A DNA stretch of 64,000 bases from Dendrobium chrysotoxum (lineage: Eukaryota; Streptophyta; Magnoliopsida; Asparagales; Orchidaceae): the NCBI GenBank assembly GCA_019925795.1, contig CM034310.1, forward strand, positions 19,612,764-19,676,763, written 5' to 3'. Under the pieces are notes generated by a model. The model saw only the letters and a program-made list of their open reading frames with translations. It was not told the DNA's origin and searched no databases. Below, one piece after another: positions 1 to 11,257 of the stretch; the stretch's first letter is position 1, and each line of letters starts with the position of its first letter. The position numbers and the translations under genes are program-made.

Positions 1-692
1 ATGGCGCCACAGATATGACAGGGGCCCTCTGAACCGGGTGGTTTGCTGCCAAAAGGCACCAGTAAATTATGGTTATGGCCAGAGCCCGTAAGCTCCCCAA
101 TGGCATTAAATCCTTGAGATATGAATCAATATGATATAATCGATAGGGCTTAAAGCCTTTTGTTAGTTAAGATGGATTCAAATTTATCTCCTTAGACAAA
201 TATGCACCCTAGGTATACAAGGTACCCTTGGACAAAGCAACCCATGGCTACCGATAAGGATCCTTCTGTCAGGTTGGTCGATTACCTCCTCTAACTATGT
301 AGACAAGGGACATCAATGGCTTGGGACGATGGAGCCATGGGATCTTGATCGGGCTCATCATCACTCCCCTACCATCTGCTTTAAGTGCAAGATGGTGAAA
401 TTCAAATTTTAAATATCAAATTTTTAAATACTCAAACCCAAGCTGTTACTATGTGCCAGATACTATGTTTTTCTACGTATCTGATTGATGACTAGCCTTA
501 ATCAAAAGTTCTCTCTCGTTATCAGCAGGAGTAATTAACTAGAGGGGCTTGCGCCTATAGGAAACCAGAACTCAGAACATAAAGTCCTCGCAAAATGATG
601 GCAAAATCTCTAGATAGTGACTTATCTACAAGCCCAATCTGCCTTTCCAAAATTTACCCCGGAACTTAATCCGTTAAAACTCTCCCGAAAGC
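1..692 (-). repeat. Left arm of a 0.7-kb inverted repeat
   Basis: Read as its reverse complement, this stretch aligns with 11258-11905. Shared landmarks include GAGCCCGATCAAGATCCCAT, TTTTGATTAAGGCTAGTC and GGCGCAAGCCCC. The copies are clearly diverged, with substitutions and small indels. The left arm runs off the window edge, so its outer end is unknown. No coding potential is visible. It could be part of an LTR or another dispersed repeat, since a 28-bp stretch of the same sequence also occurs at 58799-58826. Confidence 0.7.
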
Positions 693-809
693 AACAGGGA
701 GGCTGCGGCGTGAATTTTTGGATCCCACATACGAAAAGCATTTATGGTCAATTTGAGTGCTGTTAGCTCGATCTGTGCGCAACCTTTTTGCTTGTGTAAT
801 AACTCATAC

Positions 810-1399
810 AATGTGGGTGAGCTGAGATGGCTCATAAGCCAGCTCGAGCTCGACTCGATAACGGCTCGTGAGTCGAGCTTATCAAGCCGCGAGCTCAACC
901 TCAAACTCAAGCTTGTCTAGTAAATGAGCTCAAATTCGAGCTTGATGAAGCTTGCCTCGCAAGCTGGCTCGTAATATAATAACTAATAAGGATTTTTTTC
1001 ATAATACTATAGCTAATAGAGATTTTTTTCTTTAAAAAATTAGCTTTTTTTTCTCTTACAAAAGCTGCTAGTATAGCTAACATTTAAAAAAAGCTTACAA
1101 AAAATTAACAAAAAACCTTGTATTAATAAAATTGCAGTAGTTCCCAAGAAAAAATAAATAAATAAATCAACTTTTTATTTTTATGTGATAGCCCAAATTT
1201 TCTTCTCTGACTGCACGCCTTCTGGCCTTCATTCCTGCTTTTGCCGATATCTCACGAGCTGCTCACGAGCTCATTTTTTTTCCACGAGCCAGGCTCGAGC
1301 TCACCTTTTAAGCTCAACTCGAGTTTGAGCTCGAGTGCCAGCTCATGATTTGTCCAACAAGTCGAGCTTGAGTTAGGCAGATTCGTTTACATCCCTAAT
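810..1399. mobile_element. Degenerate non-autonomous DNA transposon rich in GAGCTC/CTCGAG
   Basis: Two blocks dense in GAGCTC, CTCGAG and GAGTCGAGC palindromes (about 810-975 and 1250-1375) flank an A/T-rich core. The right end reads CGTTTACATCCCTAA (1384-1398), whose complement TTAGGGATGTAAACG resembles the ends of common plant hAT-like non-autonomous elements. I do not see a clean matching terminus on the left, so the copy is probably truncated or decayed. The superfamily assignment rests on end resemblance only. The short minus-strand reading frame at 674-910 is a by-product of the repeats. Confidence 0.45.
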
Positions 1400-2179
1400 G
1401 TCCGCTACTGGATATTTCGATGTTCCAAACGCAATGACAAAGTCTGTTTTGTGAAAGGGTGATTTTCGGGTGTCATCACACAATGCTGCATTCGTAGATG
1501 CCTTCACTTGAATTGATCACTAGGGGCCCCCTTGAAATTTTGATGCTTTAAGCACAACGACACAATCCATTTTGTGATTAGACGCTATTTGGCCATTTTG
1601 TGCAATGTTTCACCCATCAATTGTCCCTTTCGTTGCCACTTGCTCGAGCTGTCAATGGGAGTTTTCTTCTTAGATAATTTGACATCTCGGATATGTCGAT
1701 GCACTCCATTTTCTTAAATGGACAATGCTTGAATTGGTTTTGATAGCAGTCAAGGAATTTCGAAGCTTGTCACATAGGACCTTGTGTTCGATGGTCGTCT
1801 TTCTGGATGCACTCGATTGATTGTGAAATGTATATAGAGGTCAATAAATTCCCCCATCAAATATGGCACGTGCTTAGAGCAGATCATGTTTATTGCATTT
1901 GGTTGAGCTGTGGGTCTCCAAATATCTATTTTGGATGTCACGCTTAAGGTTTCACCTTGCGAATTTCTAGGAACTTGCTTAGATGTCATATTAAGGGTTT
2001 CATTTTGCGGATTTTCAATAGCTTGCTTAGATGTCACACTGACTGTTCTTCTTTGCAAATCTCCAGCAATACATATAGACATGCAATAAGTAAATTGAGC
2101 TTTGACATGTCTTGACAATTCATTGAACTTTGGTAATTCTTTGAGTAAAAGTGAGACTGACCTCAAGGATCAGGTGTTG

Positions 2180-3700
2180 AAGTTGAATGTTTTCTGGCTC
2201 ATTTTAGTGTAGTTTATTGAGCCAATAGAATATTGTCATCGATTCAACGCTTTGTGCTGAATGAAATTACTGATGACTATTTCTATTTTGATAGAGTTTG
2301 GGGGTACCATCTGTCTTAGCTTTGTATTTTGATGGACTTGCTGAAGGAGTTTATTTAAATTTTCTTGTTTAACTTGTCAAGATTTGAATTTATCTTCTGC
2401 CCCATGCATTCTGTTTTGGTAGGCTTTACAAAGATATTTGTTCGAATTGTCTTCTTCGACTTCTTAGAATTTGAATATACCTTCTATCTTATGTATTTTG
2501 CTTTGTGGCAAGCTTGACGAATGAATCTACCTACTTGTCTTCTTTGACTTGTCCGGGGTGGAGCATATATTTGGCCCTATGCTTTGTGCTTTAATGGGCT
2601 TGGTGAAAGATGCACACATGTGACCTAGTCTTCGACGTTTATATTCAGTCGATGGCATGGAGTCATCTGTCCAGTGCATCATGCATTGACTTGTTGATGA
2701 CTGGATTCTCTAGGTTCAACCTCGGGCTTTTCATGAACTTCAGAATAACTTCTTCAGTCCTGTATTTTGTGCTTTATCAGACTTCTTGAAGAAGAGAATC
2801 TCCTTTAGTCTTTGCTCTATGCTTGACAGACTTGCTGAAGAGAATTATGCTTCTGATTTGTTATAGATACTGAACTCAGCTTGGTGTCTTCTTTACTAAT
2901 GGATGAGTCTTTTAGCAATACCATGGCCCTTTGACTAATCAGAAAGAACTCTATGATCTGGGTTGCTTGAATTCCTTGAATCGGATAAACTTGGGATTTG
3001 ACAACTCTTGTCCTCAAGCTATAGAAATTGGGCTTCCTTACTGCAGCCTATCTTGCGGCATGTTGAATAAACAAAGCTGTTAGCGACTCAACCAAACTTA
3101 TGCTTGTTGAGTTTGATCTTATACACTTGCTCAAATGCGGGGACTTTCATATTATTGCCTCTTCTTATGACTTATTGAGTAGGAAATTGTTAGAGACTCG
3201 ATTTCATTTGAGCTTGTTGAGTTCGATCTTATATATCCCCTCAAATCCTAGACTTGAGTTATAGTAAATCGTTCTTCTCCGATCTAATTTATTGGAACTT
3301 ATAGACCTAAAAGTTCTTTCTTCCCAACTTTCATGGTCTTGGAATTTGCTCATTTGGGAATCCTTTTGCTTGATTGCTTAAATACTTTGTTGATTGAGAT
3401 TTATCTCCTCAACTCTATCTTTCTTCATTGGCTCGTTGAGAGAAGTCTTCTAAATCTGAGTTACTCTAACTCGTCAAGTTGGATAGGCTTTGAACTTGAT
3501 AACATTTATCATTGGGCTAAACAAAATAGGGGTTTTTCTATCACGGCCACTTCTCATGGCTTTTTGAGTAAAAAGAAGCTGTCAGCGACTTAGCGAAATC
3601 CGAACTTGTTGAGTCCAAATTTAGACACCCTCTTGAGCATTGGATTTGTATTGTAGAAGCACGTGCTTCTCTCACTTGATTTGTTGAGATAGCTAGAGTT
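2180..3700 (-). repeat. Diverged tandem repeats in the 3' untranslated region of C1
   Basis: A degenerate unit with GCTTTGTGCTTTATCAGACT-like and TTGCTGAAGA-like cores recurs about every 80-150 bp between 2290 and 2960. A second unit containing CTTGTTGAGTT and a GACTC or GACTT block occurs near 3060-3150, 3171-3260 and 3561-3650. The corresponding region of C2 keeps a single copy of the second unit (about 15202-15285). Variable tandem repeats between integrase and 3' LTR are known in Ogre/Tat elements. Confidence 0.5.
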
Positions 3701-4219
3701 GAAAGTCGTTTAAACTTCAAAATTGCGACAAGTTGAGAGATGAACCTTTCAACTTTTGTAGTGATAACATATACTCATTAAAATGTATTAGCCTTTGCTC
3801 TATTTTGCATAATAATATTCATTGTATTATTAGTATTTTCAAATAGATATTTAGGAATCTTGGCACGATGCACAATGTTAACCAAAATAAATATTTAAAA
3901 TGTCTTTTATCTTAGAGGAAAAATTTGACGGTGTTTAGGTTTTGAACTTTAATTTAAATTTTTAAAAAATGCTCCTTATCTTGCAGGGGATTTTCTATGA
4001 CAATCTCAAAGCGCATTCTTGTTTTTGCAAAAATATTTTTGAGAAAATCTTAGTTCATCTTTTATGATGATCTGGAAATTTATTTTTGCTTTGCAAGAGA
4101 ATTTCTATAAGTTTTGAGTATAGTCATTAATAGAAATAGAGAATATATTTAGCAAAAAAGTTTTAAATACAACATCTCGAACTTGCTTCTTTAGGCGTGA
4201 TACTTCCACAAATACTACC

Positions 4220-5300
4220 ATTGATCGATGACATGGGTCTCTGTCCACTCATGTTGATGAGTTAATAAACTTCTCCTTTATATGCATTTTCAATGACGAA
4301 GGGACCCTCTAAATTTGGCTTAAATTTTTCACCAATTCTTTGATGAGGACTGATTGGCCTTCTCAACACTAAGATTAACTCTCATACTTAGAATGTTCAA
4401 GGATGCACCAAGTAATCAAAGGATCTTGATATCATCGTTCGATACATCTCAAGATTTTATTGAGTTTGGAGTTTGATTTTATCTTAATGCGTCAAGCTCT
4501 TCTATCATCAAACGAGCATTCTACTTCTGAGTGAGATTACACTGAATGGTTCTCAAAATGATAACAACTCAACATCAAAAAGTAATACTACTTCAGCTCC
4601 GAACACTAAAAAGGAGTGACTTTTATTGGCGTTTTATAGGTAGTCTGGTATGCCCAAAATGTTTATCATTTTTGTGTGTCATTACCTCATATTTTTTGTG
4701 AGGATTTTCTTCAGTAGCTTTATGAGCATTTTATTAAAGGCTTTCGCAATTTATTTTCCCTTGAATTGTAGATTGATAAATATCACAAATCGATTTATAT
4801 CGATCAACGAATCTATTTATTTTGATGCTTTTAAAAGTTGGATAGTTTTTTGAAATAACACAGTGTGACACTGAATCTGTAAACAACATAGTGAGTGAAA
4901 AAGTTGATTAATTGCTCGACAGTAACTTTTTTGAAAGGAGCTGCTTCTTCTCACTGAGGGAAGTGTTGGGTCACTGCTAAGTTGAAGTGGTGTCTAGCTG
5001 ATAATGATGGATCGATTCAACCAATTATATCTGTGCCCTAGCACTTGAACGACCACTTGCAAGTGTGGGGAGCAACAGACTTGGCAAATAATGCAGTGTA
5101 TTACCATGCACTTCGCTCTTGTGACACTTCTTAGCATGTTTAATACTATCTTTCACCATTAACGGCCAATAATAATTTATTCTCTTATATTTGATGGCTA
5201 TTTTGGGACTTGGTTGATGTGCATCAGAAAGCCCCTCATGAACTTCGATCATGACCTTATCATCTTCCTCTGTTCCTAGGTATCATAGCCACATTTGATG
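4220..5300 (-). pseudogene. Integrase remnant of Tat element C1
   Basis: Minus-strand frames encode a decayed Ty3/gypsy integrase. The frame at 5025-5252 covers the zinc-binding N-terminal domain: HEGL, then AHQ, KYKRINYYWP and KHAKKCHKS, so the last cysteine of the HHCC motif is replaced by serine. Core and C-terminal parts follow at about 4900-4220, in several frames, by similarity to C2. No single frame is open. The enzyme would have inserted the cDNA copy into the host chromosome, but this copy cannot. Confidence 0.6.
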
Positions 5301-5700
5301 AAATGATCTGTGATATAGCATATTATTGATGAACGCATACCACAATACCTTTTTTCCAATCTGTGTAATGAATGATTTGTTCGCTAGAAGTTTCCCTTCT
5401 TTAAAATAATTGATAAAAGACTGCCTCCAATAATCTTACTCTTGTACTATTAAGACTTTCAGCCAATATTTTTGAGGCTTCACCAGACTTACGCATTTTT
5501 TTAATGGTATGAGATTTGTCTTGTTGATTCTCAAGAATGATTTGTGGAGGATAGTGAGGATCAACCGGATTTGCATCATGCTGGCTTGAATTCAACAATC
5601 TCTCTTCCTGCAGAGTTTGCGAAATGGTTGGCTGTAGCACTCGACAAATATGAACTTCTATCAACACGTACTCATCGTTCATGCTCACTCATCTAACTTG

Positions 5701-6130
5701 CACTCTCAAGATTAAAATTAAATAGAGAATTTTATTTAGGTCAAATTTAAATCCTTATAAGCTCAAAATATTTATTTATTGACTCTTTATACCTAAGTTA
5801 ATAAGTATGGTTGACATAAGGTCAACACAATGTAATTTCAGATAATCATCAAGTTCTTACTATAAATCTTATCGAAAATCACGAATTCAAACTGTGGATT
5901 ACACTAAAATCAATTAGTAATATTCCATCTAACGTCCTGCACAACATTTCTTTTGCAATTCCACATAGTTACTTATACGTGATGCAATATGTGGTAATGC
6001 ACACAGGAAAAGCAATTTCAAGTTTATAGATTACAATTGACTTGTGAGCTCAACAAAATTATATAAAATAATGCGGAGGCATCGTCTCCTAAAAGTTGTA
6101 GATTAAAATCTAATAGGGGCATCTCAACAT
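5701..6130. other. A/T-rich DNA without recognisable features
   Basis: No reading frame, repeat or RNA gene is recognised between the truncation point of C1 and the local duplication that follows. Confidence 0.5.
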
Positions 6131-6133
6131 CAC

Positions 6134-6349
6134 TGCCAAAAACATTTATACCTAAGCCAAAAAAAAAAACAATAAGTTTAATTCTTTCGTTACATGATAG
6201 TTACAAAAAAAATGTGTTTAACTCCTTCAGCATTGACAGCCAAAAACATACCCAAGCCAAAAAAAAAAAAACAATAAGTTTAATTCTTTCGTCAAATAAT
6301 AGTAACAAAAAAAAAAAAAAAAAAGTGTTCAACTCCTTCAGCATTGACA
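6134..6349. repeat. Imperfect tandem duplication of about 105 bp
   Basis: Two adjacent units share CCAAAAACAT, AAGCC, an A tract, AATAAGTTTAATTCTTTCG and ACTCCTTCAGCATTGACAG. The common segments begin at 6171 and 6273. The units differ mainly in A-tract length (the A tract at 6307-6324 is the longest). Overlapping reading frames on both strands are repeat artefacts. Confidence 0.7.
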
Positions 6350-6355
6350 GAGTAA

Positions 6356-6475
6356 GGCTTTGTTTGGAACAATTTTTTTGCTGCATCATAAAGCAGCTTT
6401 CTAGTACAAAAATTTTAATTTTTGTACTAAAAAGCTACTTTAAGAAGCAGTAAAAAAGCCATCCCAAATAAAGCA
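6356..6475. mobile_element. Tourist-like MITE, copy 1
   Basis: About 120 bp with terminal inverted repeats GGCTTTGTTTGG and CCAAATAAAGC-A (last base mutated), flanked by TAA on both sides (6353-6355 and 6476-6478). The interior contains the pair TTTTTGTACTAAAAAGC and TTTAAGAAGCAGTAA. A second copy of similar length lies at 9056-9175. The TAA duplication and GTTTGG terminus fit PIF/Harbinger-derived MITEs. There is no coding capacity. Confidence 0.65.
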
Positions 6476-6496
6476 TAAGGCTACAATATTTCTTAC

Positions 6497-7650
6497 TGCA
6501 ACAACAACAAAATCAAGCCTTTACCCACTATGTGGGGTCAACTACATTAATCCTATTTCACCATTCTGTCTTGTTAAGAGTCAAATTCTCATTTAGATAT
6601 AATAAAGAAAGGTCATTTCTAATATTTTCTAACCAAGTCTTTTTAGGTCTACCTCTATCTTTCTTAACATTGGCCAAATTTAATACATCTACTCTCCTAA
6701 TTGGGTCATCGGAAGGCTGTCGTTTTATGTGACCAAACCATCTAAGAAGACTCTAATCTTATCTGCCACTGGAGCTACTCCAACCTTTTCATATATATGC
6801 TCATTTCGTATCCTATCTCTAAGAGTAAAGCCACTCATCCATCTGAGCATCCTTATCTCTGTAACACTTAACTTAATATTATGCTTCTCTTTTAATGGCC
6901 AACATTCTGCGCTATAATAAAGCATTGCAAGTCTAACCACCATCTTAATAGAATTTTCCCTTAAGTTTGACTTGTACTTTTCTATCACACAACAAGCCTG
7001 ATGCATTCCTCCACTTCAACCATCCAACTTGAATTCTACTAATAATATCCCCATCTATTTCACCATCACTCTGAACAATAGACCCAAGATATCTAAAACA
7101 TATACTCTTATTAATGACTTGATCGAACAAAGTCACAAACCCTCCCACTAGATCTATTACTACTAAAATTATACTCCATGTATTCGGTTTAGATCTAATC
7201 AAACGAAAACGTTTAGACTCTAAGGTTGACCTCCATAATTCAAGTTTACCTTCAACTCCCTCTTTAGTCTTATCAACACGAAGAATATCATCAACAAAAA
7301 GCATACACCAGGGAACATCCTCTTGCAAATCTTTAGTAAGAACATCCATGACTAAAGCCAAAAGATATGGGCTTAAGGCTAATCCTTGATGTAATCCAAC
7401 TGAAATTGGCAAATACTTGGTCAAACCACCTTGTGTTTGACCACAAGTACAGCTCCAGCATTCATATCTCTAATGACTTGAATATATGCATTATTAACCC
7501 CTTTCTTTTTTAGAACTCCGCATAGCACTTCTTTTGGAACTTTATCATATGCTTTATCTAAATCAATAAATATCATATGTAGATCATCCTTATTCTCTCT
7601 ATACTTCTCCATCAAACCTCTCAACAAATGTATGGCTTCCATAGTAGACC
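6497..7650 (-). mobile_element. 5'-truncated RTE-type LINE
   Basis: A non-LTR retrotransposon fragment read on the minus strand. Its 3' end carries the plant-RTE tail GTTGTTGTTG (CAACAACAAC at 6499-6508) preceded by the conserved CCCACATAGTGGG segment (6526-6538). Reverse-transcriptase reading frames lie upstream. The 5' end, including the endonuclease domain, is missing, as expected for incomplete target-primed reverse transcription. Confidence 0.8.
6729..7642 (-). pseudogene. RTE reverse transcriptase, decayed
   Basis: Three overlapping minus-strand frames together cover the palm and C-terminal part of an RTE reverse transcriptase. Frame 7421-7642 holds FIDLDKAYDKVP (motif A). Frame 6945-7424 holds LHQGLALSPYL (motif B) and MLFVDDI (the FVDD catalytic site), then GSIVQSDGEIDGDI. 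Frame 6725-7006 holds RPAMLY-like VRLAMLYYSAECWP and EIRMLRWMSG, typical of the RTE C-terminus. Frameshifts separate the three, so the enzyme is not functional. The catalytic aspartates themselves are still present. Confidence 0.8.
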
Positions 7651-7754
7651 TAGCGGCATTAATCCAAATTGATTTTAAGAAACATTAATATCACGTTGTA
7701 ACCTATGCTTCATAACTCTCTACCAAAGTTTTAAAGTATGACACATCATCTTAA

Positions 7755-7910
7755 AGTACTTTTCTATCACACAATAAGCTCGATGCATTCCTCCACTTCA
7801 ACCATCCAATTTGGATTCTGCTGATAATATTCCCATTTATTTCACCATCACTCTGAACAATAGATCCAAGATATCTAAAACGTATACTTTTATTAATGAC
7901 TTGTTCGGTT
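7755..7910 (-). mobile_element. Second, short RTE fragment
   Basis: Duplicates the part of the first RTE copy around 6985-7130, in the same orientation, including YLGSIVQSDGEINGN and WLKWRNAS. It differs at several positions, so it is an independent or anciently duplicated copy. The similarity ends near 7910 at TTGTTCGG. Confidence 0.75.
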
Positions 7911-8771
7911 TGGAAGAAAGAATAACAAAAATAAATATAAAGCAAAAAACATTCATTAAAATCACCGCCACAAGGTGTGATTTCAATGATTGACTCATTG
8001 GCGGTCAAGGACATCGACAATTTTTCTCCGATATAGATTTTCTCATGAATCATCTCTCTACCCTCATATCTAAATAACTAATCTCCCTTTAAAAAAAATC
8101 GCCTTATTTAGGGTTGGCTTTTATCTAGAGTAAATTGATTTAGGATTCTTTTCTTTCTTTAACATATAATATAAGATTGGTTATTAGCCTAACATCACTC
8201 TCAAGATTTCTCATCTAATCGTGGGACAGAAATGACAGTTTTAATCTACCAAGATATTCAAAAACGAAAAACATTGTTGTCACTTCAACTTCTTAGATGA
8301 TTATCTAATAATTTGTTTTAATCCAAAAATAAGAGTTCTAATTGGTTAATTAGTCATTCTTTTTTCTATTGTCTCCCCCATGGCAAGACCTTTTTCCATA
8401 TCATGTTTGAATTTTCTTATTCACTTATGTTGGTAAGGAAAAGATTCTTTCATGGGAGATGAGTGTTTGTTGGCTAGGGTTGGTGTAAATACTTTGATGC
8501 TAGTTTCTTCATAGTTATTTTTCTTTGTTTCTGCAGTTTCCCATGCTTACCTATTTTACTTTTACATTTCCTCACTTCTTAGTTAATTTGCTTAAGATTC
8601 TCCCCACAATGCTCTTCCTTTTCATTGAGTTATGAACATGAGGAGCTCTTTGAGAACATTCCATGGTAATTGTTAGAAGGTTAATCATTATCTGCCATTT
8701 TCTTCAGAGAAACTTCTTCTTCTAAGATTTAAGTGATCCTTATTCACCGTGTTTTTCTTCATGAACTGCAG
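7911..8771. other. Probable intronic DNA upstream of the DEG5-like exons
   Basis: No further DEG exon is visible here on the plus strand. The last bases before 8772 form a good 3' splice site (pyrimidine-rich stretch, then CTGCAG). The region is A/T-rich like plant introns. I looked for coding sequence of the protease core (HD-containing segments) and saw none. Confidence 0.4.
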
Positions 8772-9314
8772 GGAACTCTGGCGGCCCTTTGATTGACTCC
8801 TATGGTCATGTTATTGGAGTTAACACAGCAACATTCACACGAAAGGGTACTCCTCCTTTCCATACTTTGATACTTGTTTAGATATAAATAAATAATGCAT
8901 TTGAGATGAGAAGCCATCTAATTATAGAAAAGATATTTACATGATTAATCCATTTGTAAATGAAACTGAAATATTTGTTCATGATGAGAAATGAAATATA
9001 TTTTGATGATATTTATATATATATGTAAAGTTTTCATGTTCTTTGAGCTAAAAATGGCTTCGTTTGTGACGGCTTTTTTATTGCTTGTTAAAGAAGTTTT
9101 ATGGCTCAACAATTAAAATTTTTGTATTAGAAAATTGTTTTAAGAAGCAGTAAGAAAGTCGTCCCAAATGAAGCCAAAGTTTAATTGTATTGGTTCATCA
9201 TGTACAGGATCTGGTATATCTTCAGGTGTGAACTTTGCCATACCAATTGATGCTGTTGTGCGCATTGTCCCTTCCCTGATTGTGAATGGAACTGACATCA
9301 AAGATAGGTTTTAA
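8772..9314 (+). CDS. DEG5: Last two exons of a DEG5-like chloroplast serine protease (partial)
   Basis: Exon 8772-8846 and exon 9208-9314 join across a GT-AG intron (8847-9207). The first starts inside the catalytic-serine motif GNSGGP and reads on through DSYGHVIGVNTATFTRKG. The second gives SGISSGVNFAIPIDAVVR and ends IKDRF followed by TAA. These motifs match the C-terminus of plant Deg5 (HhoA-like), a lumenal S1C protease that works with Deg8 on photosystem II proteins and lacks a PDZ domain, which agrees with the stop directly after the protease domain. Frame and splice sites are intact over about 60 codons. The histidine and aspartate of the triad must lie upstream but no such exon is visible in the preceding 8.7 kb, so this is either a gene with a very large transposon-filled intron or a detached fragment. 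Confidence 0.75.
9056..9175. mobile_element. Tourist-like MITE, copy 2, inside the last DEG5-like intron
   Basis: 120 bp with perfect 11-bp terminal inverted repeats GGCTTCGTTTG and CAAATGAAGCC. The interior shares TTTAAGAAGCAGTAA and GTCCCAAAT-like segments with copy 1 at 6356-6475. The flanks (AAT and AAA) are a degraded target duplication at best. It makes up one third of the 361-bp intron. Confidence 0.7.
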
Positions 9315-9770
9315 ATTTGTTTACGTTTTGAGTATTTTCTTTTGTTTTTTCCTCATTTCCTGAGCTTAGAATTTATGAAAGCTTAACAGCTTGAATCAAA
9401 TGGAATTCTTTTTTTTTTTTTTCTGCTTGAAAAAAATTATGTCCAAATTAGATTATCGGTGTAAAATGTTTTATTGTTCTTTTTTATGGTCTTATTATTT
9501 GTGAGTCTTGGTTTTGTAAGTGCTAAATAACAACATAGATCTTCTCATATGGCTTTTAAGTACATCAATAATCTCTCACATACAGTTTTTTTCTTAGCTC
9601 TTTTGTTTTTTATGAGAAATGAGCCAAACTGCAGATGCGTGATTGTTATGAATTCTATGAAACATTGCAACAACATAGAAATAACATAGCTGCCAATTGA
9701 AACTTTAGTGATGCAGGACTTGTTATGGTATAGGATTTTTTAGTATGGATTCATGATGAGATACATATGG
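9315..9770 (+). other. Presumed 3' untranslated and flanking DNA of the DEG5-like gene
   Basis: T-rich, without ORF or repeat that I recognise. I could not single out a polyadenylation signal. Confidence 0.35.
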
Positions 9771-9942
9771 GCGGGTCTACTCCTGGGGGCAGGGCCCCCT
9801 GACCCAATAATTAAAAATCAACTTATTTTAAATTATATTAATATAATAAGTAATATATATAAGATTAAATTTAATTTTTAAAACTAATCAATCCGCTTTG
9901 TCTCCGCCTCCGCCCATTTTTTTGGTTGATGTTGTTGGCAAG

Positions 9943-9976
<34 letters not shown>

Positions 9977-10492
9977 TCGAACTTTATAATTTTATATTAT
10001 TTTTAATTTTCTTTACTAATTGTGAACCATTATGTCAAATTAATATAATAAAAAATAATTTAGAATTAATAAACAATTAATTTAAAATTTGATAGATTAT
10101 GATCTTATACTAATTTAAGTTTAATTAATTTAAATATAGTTCAGAATTAAAACTTAATTTAATTAATTTAAAAAATAACCTTAAATATAAAAGCAATTTA
10201 TGTGAACTCAATTCATTAATAATCATCGGAGAAATATTAATTTTTTAATAAATAATAAGGTAGAGAGGGATTTTTTTTATTTTTTTTATTGTTTTATTTT
10301 TAAAAGATAGAGAGGGATATATCTATTCCTTTTTAATGGGAATGCATATAATTTTAGATGTATTTATAATTTTTCATTAAAAATATGTCTCATGATCTGT
10401 GATTATATTAAATAAAAATTATATTTTGAGACTAATTTAATGCTAATATTAATTTGTGCCCCTATACAAAATTTTTTTTGGCTCCGCTCCTG
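9771..10492. mobile_element. Possible non-autonomous transposon with GC-rich ends
   Basis: A very A/T-rich interior is bounded by GC-rich edges: GCGGGTCTACTCCTGGGGGC at the left and GCTCCGCTCCTG, preceded by a T tract and TGTGCCCCTAT, at the right. Such edges recur in plant non-autonomous elements, and the two ends are loosely inverted. No precise terminal repeat or target duplication could be fixed, so this is tentative. It contains the CT microsatellite. Confidence 0.3.
9943..9976. repeat. (CT)n microsatellite
   Basis: An uninterrupted CT run from 9943 to 9966, then TTCTCTCTCT. Confidence 0.95.
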
Positions 10493-10499
10493 TATCATA

Positions 10500-11257
10500 C
10501 CTATCATTAACTAAAACAAAACTTTATACCATTTTGGCAAAAATTATAAAGTACATAAAATTCACAAACGATGATACATGATTAACCAAACAGAAAATTC
10601 ATATAGAAATTCAGAGCTGAAGATAAGCACAAAATGATCAAAAGTCAGAGTGCAATTAGAATGTCCAGATTATGCAAGTCTGACCCAACCCAACCACCCA
10701 TGTAAATTAATTTGAAAATGCGTAGATGAAAGAATTCATCAAATATGACAGTCAAGTCTTACGCTAATGCAAGGAGATGACTTGCCCCAAAAAGTTGTCA
10801 ATCAGGAGCAGTAACAAAGGCCAAGGGAATCAAACAACATTGGGAACAGGAACCAGTGACTGAACCAACAAAACTTAAACAAAGTACCAACAAGAAGTTA
10901 GTGAACCAACAAAAAACTGGTGAAACAGCTGAACAGAGGCAGAACCAAACTAATCATACTTGAGAAGAAGCAATGAATCAATCTAATCAGCATAATAGAT
11001 GTTGACCTCCATTCAAAACTAAAAAGAAAAAAAAAAATAGAAAATGATAATAATAAAAATATATATATAATCCCTGTCTTCAGTAGCCAAACTCTGCTTA
11101 AATCTCTGCCAAAGGATCGGCATCATTGCATCTCTTCCCTCATTCCTTGCGCAAATCCCACGCTTGCTCCACTTTGTGGACTAAAAAAAATCCATCGTAT
11201 GTGCTCCGGCCTCTTCGCCAGCAGTCAGTCTCTTTTCTTTATTTGATGATGTTGGCA
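10500..11257. other. Unassigned A-rich DNA
   Basis: No reading frame longer than a few dozen codons. There are A-rich segments with several AACAAAA and CCAACAA words near 10860-10930, and no recognisable element ends. Confidence 0.4.

Larger units (their letters stand above)
1840..5700 (-). mobile_element. Tat/Ogre-type Ty3/gypsy remnant C1 (3' half)
   Basis: Collinear with the left block of the second Tat element (14545-17000) but diverged. Reading the minus strand from 5700 downwards gives integrase (about 5300 to 4200) followed by a long non-coding 3' region. The GGGGG-rich tract beside GTCAATAAAT near 1838-1855 has a counterpart near 14540-14555 in C2 and may be its polypurine tract. The RT, protease and gag parts are absent: homology stops near 5700. 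I could not define LTR ends. Confidence 0.65.

Noticed and set aside
6201..6453. Small membrane-like proteins on both strands
   Set aside because: They derive from A/T tracts and the tandem duplication; hydrophobicity comes from poly-T codons.
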